DNA of 64,000 nucleotides from Mesorhizobium plurifarium (GTDB lineage Bacteria; Pseudomonadota; Alphaproteobacteria; Rhizobiales; Rhizobiaceae). Below are positions 31,851 to 39,856 of the stretch, in pieces (within the stretch, counting starts at the first letter, position 1; the number at the start of each line of letters is the position of its first letter). The position numbers and the translations under genes are program-made. The notes under the pieces are model-generated. The model worked only from the letters and a program-made list of their open reading frames with translations, did no database searches and had not been told where the DNA came from. Location of the stretch: contig CCNB01000034.1 in assembly GCA_000824785.1 (NCBI GenBank), positions 90,269 through 154,268 on the forward strand. Reading direction: 5' to 3'.

Positions 31851-33287
31851 GCCGGCGAATGTATAGGCCGTCTTCACCGTGGTGTAGAACTCCATCGCGT
31901 AGCGGCCCTGCTCGCGCGGACCGTAGCTCGAGCCCTTGCGGCCGCCGAACGGCACGTGGAAGTCGACACCCGCCGTCGGCAGATTGACCATCACCATGCC
32001 GGCTTCGGAATTACGCTTGAAATGCGTCGCGTGCTTCAGGCTGGTCGTGCAGATGCCCGAGGTCAGGCCGAACGGCGTGTCGTTGGCGACAGCCAGCGCC
32101 TCGTCGTAGTCCTTGACGCGGATGACGTTGGCGACCGGTCCAAAGATCTCCTCGCGCGAGATGCGCATGGCATTGGTGGAGCCGACAAACAGCGCCGGCT
32201 GCAGATAGAATCCCGGCGTGCCGCGCTCCAGCCGGTCGCCGCCGAAGGCGAGCTCGGCGCCTTCCTGGCGGCCGATGGCGATGTAGTCCTCGTCCTGCTT
32301 GAGCTGCGTCTGGTCGACGACCGGGCCGATCTGCGTCTTGGCATCCAGCGCATCGCCGATGACGAGCTTGTCCAGCCGCTCCTTCACCGCATCGACGAAA
32401 CGGTCGTGGATGCCTTCGGCGACGATCAGGCGCGAGGATGCCGTGCAGCGCTGGCCGGTCGAGAAATAGGCGCCGTTGACCGCGCAATCGACGGCCACCG
32501 CCAGGTCGGCATCGTCAAGCACGACCAGCGGGTTCTTGCCGCCCATCTCGAGCTGGAACTTGCGCATATGCTCAACGCTTGCAGAGGCGACGCGCTTGCC
32601 CGTGCCAACGGAACCGGTGAAGGAGATGGCGTTGACGTCGGGGCTGTCGAGCATCGCCTGGCCGACCACCGAGCCCTTGCCCATGACGAGGTTGAGCACG
32701 CCCTTGGGCAGGCCGGCGCGGTGCAGGATATCGACGATGGTCCAGGCGCTTTCGGGAACGAGCTCCGCCGGCTTGAAGACGATCGTGTTGCCGTAGGCGA
32801 GCGCCGGCGCAATCTTCCAGGCGGGAATGGCGATGGGGAAATTCCACGGCGTGATGATGCCGACGACGCCGACGCCTTCGCGGGTCATCTCGACGCCGAC
32901 GCCCGGCCGCACGCTCGGCACCATCTCGCCCGACAGGCGCAGCGTCTCGCCGGCGAAGAAATCGAAGATCTGCGCCGCACGGATCGTCTCGCCGACGCCC
33001 TCGGCCAATGTCTTGCCTTCTTCACGCGCGAGCGAGCGGCCGATCTCGTCCTTGCGCGCCATGATCTCGTCGGAGGTCTTCTTCAGCACGGCGTGGCGGG
33101 CCAGCGGGCCGGAGCGCGACCAGGCCGGAAAAGCGGCCTTGGCGGCCGCGATCGCCTGCTTTGCCTCTTCCGGCCCCGCCGAAGCGTATTCGCCGACGAC
33201 GTCGTTGGTGTTCGAGGGGTTGATGTTGCGCGAGCCGGCCTCGCCAAGCCACTCGCCGTCGATCAGGTTCTTGCGGAGCACGGTCAT
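31848..33287 (-). CDS. NAD(P)-dependent aldehyde dehydrogenase
   Basis: 479 residues from the ATG at 33287 (MTVLRKNLIDGEWL), the family's usual start; a longer frame exists upstream but lacks similarity. All motifs are present: GIITPWNFP, FKPAELVPESAW, FTGSVGTGKRVA, general base Glu in LEMGGKNPLVV and catalytic Cys in STGQRCTASSRL, then EEIFGPVANVI. The overall sequence is closest in my reading to 2-oxoglutarate semialdehyde or succinate semialdehyde dehydrogenases, enzymes that end non-phosphorylated pentose or sugar-acid routes. A FadR-type operator sits 49 nt upstream. The stop codon comes from the adjoining repeat. Confidence 0.88.
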   Translation of the reverse strand: MTVLRKNLIDGEWLGEAGSRNINPSNTNDVVGEYASAGPEEAKQAIAAAKAAFPAWSRSGPLARHAVLKKTSDEIMARKDEIGRSLAREEGKTLAEGVGETIRAAQIFDFFAGETLRLSGEMVPSVRPGVGVEMTREGVGVVGIITPWNFPIAIPAWKIAPALAYGNTIVFKPAELVPESAWTIVDILHRAGLPKGVLNLVMGKGSVVGQAMLDSPDVNAISFTGSVGTGKRVASASVEHMRKFQLEMGGKNPLVVLDDADLAVAVDCAVNGAYFSTGQRCTASSRLIVAEGIHDRFVDAVKERLDKLVIGDALDAKTQIGPVVDQTQLKQDEDYIAIGRQEGAELAFGGDRLERGTPGFYLQPALFVGSTNAMRISREEIFGPVANVIRVKDYDEALAVANDTPFGLTSGICTTSLKHATHFKRNSEAGMVMVNLPTAGVDFHVPFGGRKGSSYGPREQGRYAMEFYTTVKTAYTFAG

Positions 33288-33335
33288 CTTGTTTTTTCCT
33301 TCGAGATTGGTCGCGGCGGCCTTCGGCCGGGTCAA

Positions 33336-33346
33336 TTGTCAGACAA
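33336..33346. promoter_or_regulatory. FadR/GntR-type operator upstream of the aldehyde dehydrogenase
   Basis: TTGTCAGACAA is a perfect palindrome around one base and fits the FadR-subfamily consensus TNGTNNNACNA at every fixed position. It lies 49 nt before the dehydrogenase start, where a repressor would block transcription. Two GntR genes lie in the window (47184 and 58345), but either they or a distant one could bind it. Confidence 0.55.
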
Positions 33347-33407
33347 ATGATATAGCTATTGGCCAGCAGGAGGTCTACCCGCGATCTTAACCTAGAGCCG
33401 GATCGCG

Positions 33408-33893
33408 TCAGGTCGAGAACGACCAGAACAGGCAGGCGAGCGTGACCGCGCCAAAGACGACGAAGAACAGGCTTCTGAGCAGGACATTGCGGCGAAGCTC
33501 GTTCATGGTGAGGTGCGCCGCCACGATCACTGCCACGAACAGGAAGCGCCAGTTGAAGAGCGCCCAAAGCACCTCATGCTGGCCGAAGGCCCATCTGGCG
33601 ACGAGCGAGCCGACGATGGTCGCGAAGAGCATGATCGTCGCCCAGAAGATCGCGTCGGCGGCATGGGTCAGCACGATGCCGGCGGCGCGGATCGGCAGGA
33701 TCATCATCAGCATGGCGCCGAAGAAATAGACGGCGGCGATCGCCAGGAAGGAGCCGGCGTCGGCGATGCCGTCCAGGCGCTTCACGCCATAGGCGCCGTA
33801 GGGATAGCCGTGCCTCGCCACGGCCAATGACAGCGCCATCAGCAAGGCGCTCAGAACCGTGATCAGTGCGAACGTGCCAAGGGCCTTGCTCAT
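33408..33893 (-). CDS. Small integral membrane protein of unknown function
   Basis: 161 residues with about five membrane segments (starting LGTFALITVLSALLMALSLA; later SFLAIAAVYFFGAMLMMILP and FVVFGAVTLACLFWSF). There is no signal-peptide cleavage site, catalytic motif or known family that I recognise. It lies alone: 120 nt from the aldehyde dehydrogenase start region and about 50 nt from the permease stop, all on the minus strand. Hydrophobic composition and codon use support a real gene; function unknown. Confidence 0.7.
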   Translation of the reverse strand: MSKALGTFALITVLSALLMALSLAVARHGYPYGAYGVKRLDGIADAGSFLAIAAVYFFGAMLMMILPIRAAGIVLTHAADAIFWATIMLFATIVGSLVARWAFGQHEVLWALFNWRFLFVAVIVAAHLTMNELRRNVLLRSLFFVVFGAVTLACLFWSFST

Positions 33894-33945
33894 GCCGTTT
33901 CCTGTCGAGACGAATCAACAGGAGTCTAGCAATCAAAGCCGCAAT

Positions 33946-34833
33946 TCACCTCTCGATATTCTCGAAAGCGCCGATGCCTTGGGCGATCAGATTGGTCGCC
34001 ATGACCAGCGAGACGATCGCGCCCGAGTTGAAGACCACGACCCACCATTTGCCGCCGGTGAGGAAGCCGTAGCCTTCGGCGATCGCCAGGCCCCAGTCTG
34101 CCGAAGGCGGCTGGATGCCGAGGCCAAGGAAGCTTAGCGTGGCGATCGAGAAGAAGGCGTAGCCCAGCCTGGTGACGAGCTCGATGAGGATCGTCTCCCT
34201 GATATTGGGCAGGATTTCCAGCACCATAATGGCGAAAGCATTCTCGCCGCCGAGGCGGGCCGCGCTGACATATTCGCGTTCTTTCTGCTCGCGCACCGCG
34301 GCGCGCACGGTCCTGGCCACCAGCGGCGCATAGGCGATCGCGATCACCAGGATAACCGTGAGGTTCGATGGCCCGAGCGCCACCAGCGTCATGGTGACGA
34401 GCACGATGAAGGGAAAGGCCATCAGCGTGTCGAGCAGCCGCGCGCCGATGGCATCGACCAGCCCATCGAAATAGCCGAGCACCAGGCCGATAATGGTGCC
34501 GGCGGCGACGCCGCCAAGCGTGGCCAGCGGCGCCACCAGCAGGATATCGCGCGACCCGACGATGATGCGGGACAGCACGTCGCGGCCGAGATGGTCGGTG
34601 CCGAACCAGTGCGCGGCGTCGGGCGGCGTCAGCGTGGCGAGGAAATCCTCGGCATAAGGATCATAGGGAACCAGCCGGTCGCCGAACAGGGCGCAAGCGA
34701 TCCAGAAGGCGAGGATGAGCGATCCCATGATGACGGACGCGGGAAGGCCGCGAACGGCGCGGCTCAGCCTGCCGGCGACCCGCAAGACAACGGGCGCGTG
34801 CGACGGTGCCGGGAATTCCAGAAGGTCCATCAT
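33946..34833 (-). CDS. Peptide/nickel-type ABC permease, DppC-like
   Basis: 295 residues from the ATG at 34833; the DppB-like stop overlaps it within ATGATG. Typical DppC layout: an N-terminal membrane anchor, an extracytoplasmic piece FGDRLVPYDPYAEDFLATLTPPDAAHWFGTDHLGRDVLSRII-type (the FGTDHLGRDVLSR block is the family hallmark), then five membrane segments and the coupling loop EYVSAARLGGENAFAIMVLE. It pairs with the DppB-like permease and Tat-exported binding protein upstream and with the fused ATPase at 39857. Confidence 0.9.
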   Translation of the reverse strand: MMDLLEFPAPSHAPVVLRVAGRLSRAVRGLPASVIMGSLILAFWIACALFGDRLVPYDPYAEDFLATLTPPDAAHWFGTDHLGRDVLSRIIVGSRDILLVAPLATLGGVAAGTIIGLVLGYFDGLVDAIGARLLDTLMAFPFIVLVTMTLVALGPSNLTVILVIAIAYAPLVARTVRAAVREQKEREYVSAARLGGENAFAIMVLEILPNIRETILIELVTRLGYAFFSIATLSFLGLGIQPPSADWGLAIAEGYGFLTGGKWWVVVFNSGAIVSLVMATNLIAQGIGAFENIER

Positions 34834-35789
34834 GGCGACGCCCGCCGCCGCTGCCGCGGGTCGAGCAGCGCCTGCACGAGATCGCCTATCGCGGCGGACA
34901 GGACGAAGATCGTCGCCATCACCAGCACGCCCGCTTCCAGCATCGGGAAATCGCGCGACTTGGCGGCATTGAGCACGAGGTTGCCGAGGCCCTGGATGCC
35001 GAACAACGCCTCGATCACCACCAGCCCGCCGAGCATATAGCCGCTCTGCGTCGCCAGCACCGCGATCGTGGGCGTCAGCGCGTTGGGCAGCACGTGACGG
35101 ACAATGACCTGCCGGCGATCGAGCCCCTTCAGGATGGCGGTGCGCGTATAGTCGGCGGCAAGCGCCTCGATGACGCCGGCCCGCGTCATGCGCGCCAAAT
35201 AGCCGGCGAGGTTGAGCACCAGCGGCAGCGCCGGCAGGATGAGATAGTAGCCGCTCGTCCAGAGGCCCGCGCCATCGGGCGCGGCACCCGTGATCGGCAG
35301 CCAGTTCAGCCACAGGCCGAAGACCAGGAGCAGGAGCAGGCCGGACACGAAATCCGGAACGATGCCGAAGGAGACGCCGGCGAGCACGATCAGCCGGTCG
35401 GCGAGGCGACCCTGGTTGAGGCCGGCGACGATGCCCGCGCCGACGCCGAGCGGCACGAGAAACAAAAGGATGATGCCGGCAAGTGCTGCCGAGCGGCCGA
35501 GGCTTGCCAGCACGAAAGGCGCGACCGGCGCGCGCATCGACAGCGACGTGCCGAAATCGCCGGTGAGCGCCGCGCTGAACCAGCGCCAGTACTGGACGAG
35601 CACGGGCTGGTCGGCGCCGAGCTGTCTGTTCAGCGCGGCGACAGCCTGCGCATCGGCGAAGGGACCGAGCATAACGCGCGCGACATCGCCGGGCAGGACT
35701 TGCCCGGCGATGAAAACCAGCGCGCTGACCAGCCACAAGGTGAGGAGCAGCGAGGCCGCGCGCGCCGACAAGGTGCGGCCGGTCAACAT
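34830..35789 (-). CDS. Peptide/nickel-type ABC permease, DppB-like
   Basis: 319 residues from the ATG at 35789 (MLTGRTLSARAASLLLTLWL), with GGAGGG about 10 nt upstream. DppB pattern: FIAGQVLPGDVARVMLG, LNRQLGADQPVLVQYWRW, GDFGTSLSMRAPV and the coupling loop DYTRTAILKGLDRRQVIVRH. It overlaps the DppC-like start by 4 nt and begins 37 nt after the binding protein stop. It forms the permease heterodimer with its neighbour. Confidence 0.9.
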   Translation of the reverse strand: MLTGRTLSARAASLLLTLWLVSALVFIAGQVLPGDVARVMLGPFADAQAVAALNRQLGADQPVLVQYWRWFSAALTGDFGTSLSMRAPVAPFVLASLGRSAALAGIILLFLVPLGVGAGIVAGLNQGRLADRLIVLAGVSFGIVPDFVSGLLLLLVFGLWLNWLPITGAAPDGAGLWTSGYYLILPALPLVLNLAGYLARMTRAGVIEALAADYTRTAILKGLDRRQVIVRHVLPNALTPTIAVLATQSGYMLGGLVVIEALFGIQGLGNLVLNAAKSRDFPMLEAGVLVMATIFVLSAAIGDLVQALLDPRQRRRASP

Positions 35790-35826
35790 CCGGCTCAGGC
35801 CCTCCGGTTGGGTTGACGTTTCCGCG

Positions 35827-37467
35827 TCATGCCTGGACGAAGGAAACGCGGTCGAGCAGGAGATGCGAGATCGCGGTGAAGCGCACGCCCGCCACCTTCG
35901 CGCTGGAGATGCGGCTGTATTGCGAGAAGTAGCTGATGATCTCCGGCGTCTCGTCAAGCAACAGGGCCTGGATCTTGCCGGCCGCGATGCGCTGCGCCTG
36001 AAGGTCGCGCGCCTTGCCGTATTCGACCAGCAAGGCGTCATAATCCGCATTCCTGAAATGCGCGGCGTTCCACGCGCCGTCGCTCTTCAGCGTCGCGTTG
36101 AGGAAGATGTCGGGCGTGCCGCGATGGCCGAAATCGGTGATGCCGAGATTGGAGTCGAGCCAGGGCGAGCTGCCGAAGGTCGCCGATCCGTAATAGGCGT
36201 CCTGCGGCAGCACATTGAGCTTTACGTCGATGCCGGCCTTCTTGGCGAAGTTCTGGATGATGACGGCGTAGTCGGGGATGTCGTAGGCGCGCTCGGTGGT
36301 CAGCGTCACCTCGAAGCCGTTGGGCACGCCGGCTTCGGCGAGCAGCCGCTTGGCCTCGGCGATGTCCTGCTTGCGCTGCGGCACGGACGGATCGGCCGAG
36401 GGGAAGATCGGCGCGAATGGCGTGTCGTTGCCGGCGATGGCGCGACCCTTGAGCAGGCCTTTGACGATGGCCTCGCGGTCGAGGGTGAGCGCCAACGCGC
36501 GGCGGACGCGCTTGTCGGTGAATGGCGCCTGGTCGGTCCTGAGATGCACGGCGTCATGCGAGCTAGCCTGCACGCTGAGCAGCTTGAAATTGGCATTGCC
36601 CTCGATCGCCAGTTCCAGGCGCGTGGTGCTCGGGATGACGTCGAGTTGGCCTGCCTGCAGCGCGACGACCTGCGCCTGTTCGTCGTCGAAGAATTTGATC
36701 TCGACGCGGTCGGGCAGCGCCTTGTCGCCCCAGTAATCGGGATTGCGCACGAAGCTGGCGCCCTGCTTCGGGCGGAAGGATTCGAGCTTGAACGGGCCGG
36801 TGCCGTTGAAATTCTTCTCGAAATCGCCGGCATAGTCGGCCGGCAGGATCACGGCGTTGTAGACGTCGGATGAGACATAGAAGGGGAAATTCGAATTCGA
36901 CTGGTCGAGATCGAAGGCGACCGTCTCGTCGTCGACGATCTTGGCGCCGCCCTTGGACAGAATGCCCTTATAGGCAGAGAGCGCCGACGAGCCGCTGTTC
37001 GGATCGACCAGACGCTCGAAGCTCGCCACCACATCCTTGGCGGTGACGGTGCGGCCGTCATGGAATTTCACGCCGGGCCGCAGCTTGAATGTCCAGCGCT
37101 TGGCCGTCTCGTCGGCTTCCCAGGACAAAGCGAGCTTCGGCTGCAGCCCGTCCTTGGGATCGTCGAGGATCAGGTATTCGCCGACCTGGCTGAGCACCCC
37201 GATGCTGGCCGGATCGGTGACCGTGACCGGATCGATCGCCTTGGTCGGCTGGCCGAGCCCGACGCGAACCGTGCCGCCGGCGGCAGCGGCGCGGGCCCGG
37301 GAGAAACCGAGGCCTTGCGAAGCGGCGAAGCCGGTCAAGCCGATGAGGGCCGCGTATTTCAGGAGATCGCGGCGTTTCAGGTAGCCGGCGGCATATTCGT
37401 CGACGGCGACGTTCCAGATGTCGCCGGAAAGATTGCGAAGGGCGTCGATTTCGTTGCGCTTGGTCAT
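35827..37467 (-). CDS. Tat-exported binding protein of a peptide-type ABC importer (SBP_bac_5)
   Basis: 546 residues. The N-terminus has a twin-arginine signal: KRRDLLKYAALIGLTGF at about 31-47, preceded by an unusually long charged lead. The body is a DppA/OppA-type protein: PKLALSWEADETAKRWTFKL, KFHDGRTVTAKDVVASFERL, GTGPFKLESF, VRRALALTLDREAIV. Twin-arginine export suggests it folds, perhaps with a cofactor, before export. Next to an FMN monooxygenase and a DUF427 protein rather than peptidases, so the ligand is more likely a sulfur-, nitrogen- or other heteroatom compound than a peptide. Confidence 0.88.
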   Translation of the reverse strand: MTKRNEIDALRNLSGDIWNVAVDEYAAGYLKRRDLLKYAALIGLTGFAASQGLGFSRARAAAAGGTVRVGLGQPTKAIDPVTVTDPASIGVLSQVGEYLILDDPKDGLQPKLALSWEADETAKRWTFKLRPGVKFHDGRTVTAKDVVASFERLVDPNSGSSALSAYKGILSKGGAKIVDDETVAFDLDQSNSNFPFYVSSDVYNAVILPADYAGDFEKNFNGTGPFKLESFRPKQGASFVRNPDYWGDKALPDRVEIKFFDDEQAQVVALQAGQLDVIPSTTRLELAIEGNANFKLLSVQASSHDAVHLRTDQAPFTDKRVRRALALTLDREAIVKGLLKGRAIAGNDTPFAPIFPSADPSVPQRKQDIAEAKRLLAEAGVPNGFEVTLTTERAYDIPDYAVIIQNFAKKAGIDVKLNVLPQDAYYGSATFGSSPWLDSNLGITDFGHRGTPDIFLNATLKSDGAWNAAHFRNADYDALLVEYGKARDLQAQRIAAGKIQALLLDETPEIISYFSQYSRISSAKVAGVRFTAISHLLLDRVSFVQA

Positions 37468-37522
37468 TTTTTGCCTCTGTGAAAATCGCGGTTTGAAATG
37501 AAGTGGAGGCGACGGAGCCGGG

Positions 37523-38296
37523 TCAGACCGGCTGGCCGTCGAGATGGATGCGGTCGACTGCTTGCGGATAGAAGGCGATCAGCCCCTTGATCTTCGGCAT
37601 TTCGGCGATCGGATCGCGGTAGCTCCAGGCGATGTCCTCGCGCAAAGAGCCGTCCTTGAGCACGCCGGACCAGTAGGAGGCGATGCCCTTGTAGGGACAT
37701 CGGGTCCTGGTCAACGAGGCCCTCAGCCGGTCGAGGCGGACATCCTCGAGCGGCAGATAAAACCGCGTCGGCAGGTGCGTTTCGAAGAGCAGCACGGGAC
37801 GCCGGCTGTCGGCGATCGGCTCGCCGTCGAACCAGATCTCGACATGGCTGGAGCTTTGCAGCACGTCGATGCGCGCATAGGGATCGCGGGCATGGACGAA
37901 GACCTCTTCGTCCTCCTCGAACCACTGGTCCACGAGGTTCCAGGTGAAGGCGACGCGGCCGGCGAGCGGCGCGAGGTTCTCATCCGGCGGCGCCGTGAAC
38001 GACCAGGCGGCATCGGCGGCGCGCCTGTCGCCCGTTTCGATATCCCAGTATTTCGTCTCGCCGCCGATCGGATGCTGCTGGCCTTGCTTCGACGGCTTCA
38101 GCACCGACTGGTCGATCGCCGCCAGCGGGAAGAAATAAATCGGCAGGAAATGGTTGGAGCGCAGAACCATGACGTTGCGGCTGTCGGCGATAATGCGGCC
38201 GGCGAACTTGACGCGGATGCGCTTGGGGCTGTGCAGGACGTTGATCAGTTGCGGCGCGGTGGCTTCGCGCGGCTGCAGTCTCGGTGCGGCGGTCAT
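37523..38296 (-). CDS. Double DUF427 domain protein
   Basis: 257 residues with GGAGAG 6 nt before the ATG. Two DUF427 repeats of about 100 residues: the first has RVKFAGRIIADSRNVMVLRS and LKPSKQGQQHPIGGETKYWD, and the second has HVEIWFDGEPIADSRRPVLL and TRTRCPYKGIASYW. DUF427 proteins are small beta-rich proteins with no agreed activity. It starts 12 nt after the stop of the monooxygenase gene, so the two are co-transcribed, followed by the ABC importer genes. A role in handling the monooxygenase substrate or product is inference. Confidence 0.87.
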   Translation of the reverse strand: MTAAPRLQPREATAPQLINVLHSPKRIRVKFAGRIIADSRNVMVLRSNHFLPIYFFPLAAIDQSVLKPSKQGQQHPIGGETKYWDIETGDRRAADAAWSFTAPPDENLAPLAGRVAFTWNLVDQWFEEDEEVFVHARDPYARIDVLQSSSHVEIWFDGEPIADSRRPVLLFETHLPTRFYLPLEDVRLDRLRASLTRTRCPYKGIASYWSGVLKDGSLREDIAWSYRDPIAEMPKIKGLIAFYPQAVDRIHLDGQPV

Positions 38297-38308
38297 GACA
38301 GCTCTCCC

Positions 38309-39667
38309 TCAGGACACGGCGCGCTGGTTGGCGCGCTGCTCGGCGAAGCGGTTGGCGGGGCGGGCGAGGCCGAAGCGGTCGCGCAGCGTTCCGGGCGCGT
38401 ATTCGGTCGGGAAGACGCCGCGGCGCTGTAGTTCGGGCACGACCTCAGCGGCGAAATTGATCCAGTCCTCCGGCAGCAGCGGGAACATCAGGTTGAAGCC
38501 GTCGGCGGCGCCCGCCTCGAACCAGTCCTGCAGCTGGTCGGCGATCTGCTTCGGCGTGCCGGCGACGGTCGGCACCGAGCCGCTGTTGGCGAGTTTGCGG
38601 GCGATCTCGCGCAGGGTCAGGTTCTGCGTCGCCCACTGCCTGACGCGATTGAGCGAGGTGCGCCCGCCATTGAAGGTGCTTTCGTCCGGAAGCTGCGGCA
38701 GCGGGCCGTCCGGCGGATAGGCCGAGAGATCGATGCCGCTCCAGCTCGACAGCAGATCGATGCCGACGCGATCGGGGAGCAGCGTCTGCAGGTACTCCTG
38801 CCTGTCGCGCGCCTCGGCCTCGGAAGCCGCGACGATCGGCAATATGCCCGGCAGGATCTTGAAGCTTTCCGGCCGCCGACCGTGACGGGCGAGACGGTCG
38901 TTGATGTCCTGCCGGTACCTGATGCCGTCTTCCCTGGTGCTGTAGATGGCGAAATGCGCATCGGCATGAGCAGCCGCAAAATTCTTGCCGTCCTCGGACG
39001 AGCCGGCCTGGACGATCAGCGGATGGCCCTGTGGCGGGCGCGAGACGTTGAGCGGCCCGCGCACCTTGAAATGCGCGCCGCGATGGTCGAGCACATGGAC
39101 TTTGTCCGGATCGGCGAAATAGCCGGTTTCCTTGTCGAACAGCAGGGCTTCATCCTCCCAGCTGTCCCACAGCCCCTTGACGATATCGAGGAATTCGGCC
39201 GCGCGCTGGTAGCGGAAGGCATGCTCGATATTGCCGTCGCGGCCGAAATTGCGCGCCTCCTCGTCCATGGCCGAGGTGACGACGTTCCACGACGCCCTGC
39301 CCCCGCTGATATGGTCGAGCGAGGCGAACAGGCGGGCCACATTGTAGGGCTCGCTGTAGGAGCTCGACGCGGTGGTGATGAGACCGATATGCTTGGTCAC
39401 ACCGGCGAGCGCCGAAAGCAGCGTCAGCGGCTCGAGGCGGGCATTGGCGTAATGCGCGACGCCGCTCTTCACAGAATCCCAGATCGATACGTGGTCGGCG
39501 ACGAAGATCGTGTCGATCCTGGCGCGCTCGGCGGCCTGGACGAGCTCTCGATAGTAGTCGAAGCCAAGCACTTCCCGGCCGGGCGCGCGCGGGTGCCGCC
39601 AAGACATGCGGTGATCGCCCTGGGGGTTGAAGAAGAACGCGCTCAGGATCAGTTGATTTCGCGCCAT
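38309..39667 (-). CDS. Flavin-dependent monooxygenase, NtaA/SnaA/DszA type
   Basis: 452 residues, usual for this branch of the luciferase-like family, with a strong AGGAGG site 6 nt upstream. Motifs: FNPQGDHRMSWRHP, ERARIDTIFVADHVSIWD, GLITTASSSYSEPYNVARLF, SLDHISGGRASWNVVTS and HPLIVQAGSSEDGKNFAA. These enzymes take reduced FMN from a partner reductase and cleave C-N or C-S bonds (nitrilotriacetate, dibenzothiophene sulfone and others). It is the first gene of the run that continues into DUF427 and the ABC importer. No flavin reductase gene is near. Substrate unknown. Confidence 0.9.
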   Translation of the reverse strand: MARNQLILSAFFFNPQGDHRMSWRHPRAPGREVLGFDYYRELVQAAERARIDTIFVADHVSIWDSVKSGVAHYANARLEPLTLLSALAGVTKHIGLITTASSSYSEPYNVARLFASLDHISGGRASWNVVTSAMDEEARNFGRDGNIEHAFRYQRAAEFLDIVKGLWDSWEDEALLFDKETGYFADPDKVHVLDHRGAHFKVRGPLNVSRPPQGHPLIVQAGSSEDGKNFAAAHADAHFAIYSTREDGIRYRQDINDRLARHGRRPESFKILPGILPIVAASEAEARDRQEYLQTLLPDRVGIDLLSSWSGIDLSAYPPDGPLPQLPDESTFNGGRTSLNRVRQWATQNLTLREIARKLANSGSVPTVAGTPKQIADQLQDWFEAGAADGFNLMFPLLPEDWINFAAEVVPELQRRGVFPTEYAPGTLRDRFGLARPANRFAEQRANQRAVS

Positions 39668-39856
39668 GCCGGCCTCCTTGCAGCTTCGCGAGAGAGCCGG
39701 CGTTGCATCGGCAGCGCCGTTGAAATCTCTCGATTAGGTGAAAGGCTAGATTGCGCTTGTCGTTAATTCGAGTAATTTTATAGAGATAATATACTAAATG
39801 AGCGGAAGCGATTGCCCTTGATTAGGGCACCGGCAGAAAGCGATTTCGAGGTCTTG

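Noticed and set aside
34834..35736. Long N-terminal extension of the DppC-like permease
   Set aside because: The added residues are an out-of-frame reading of the DppB-like gene; the ATG at 34833 overlaps that gene's stop.
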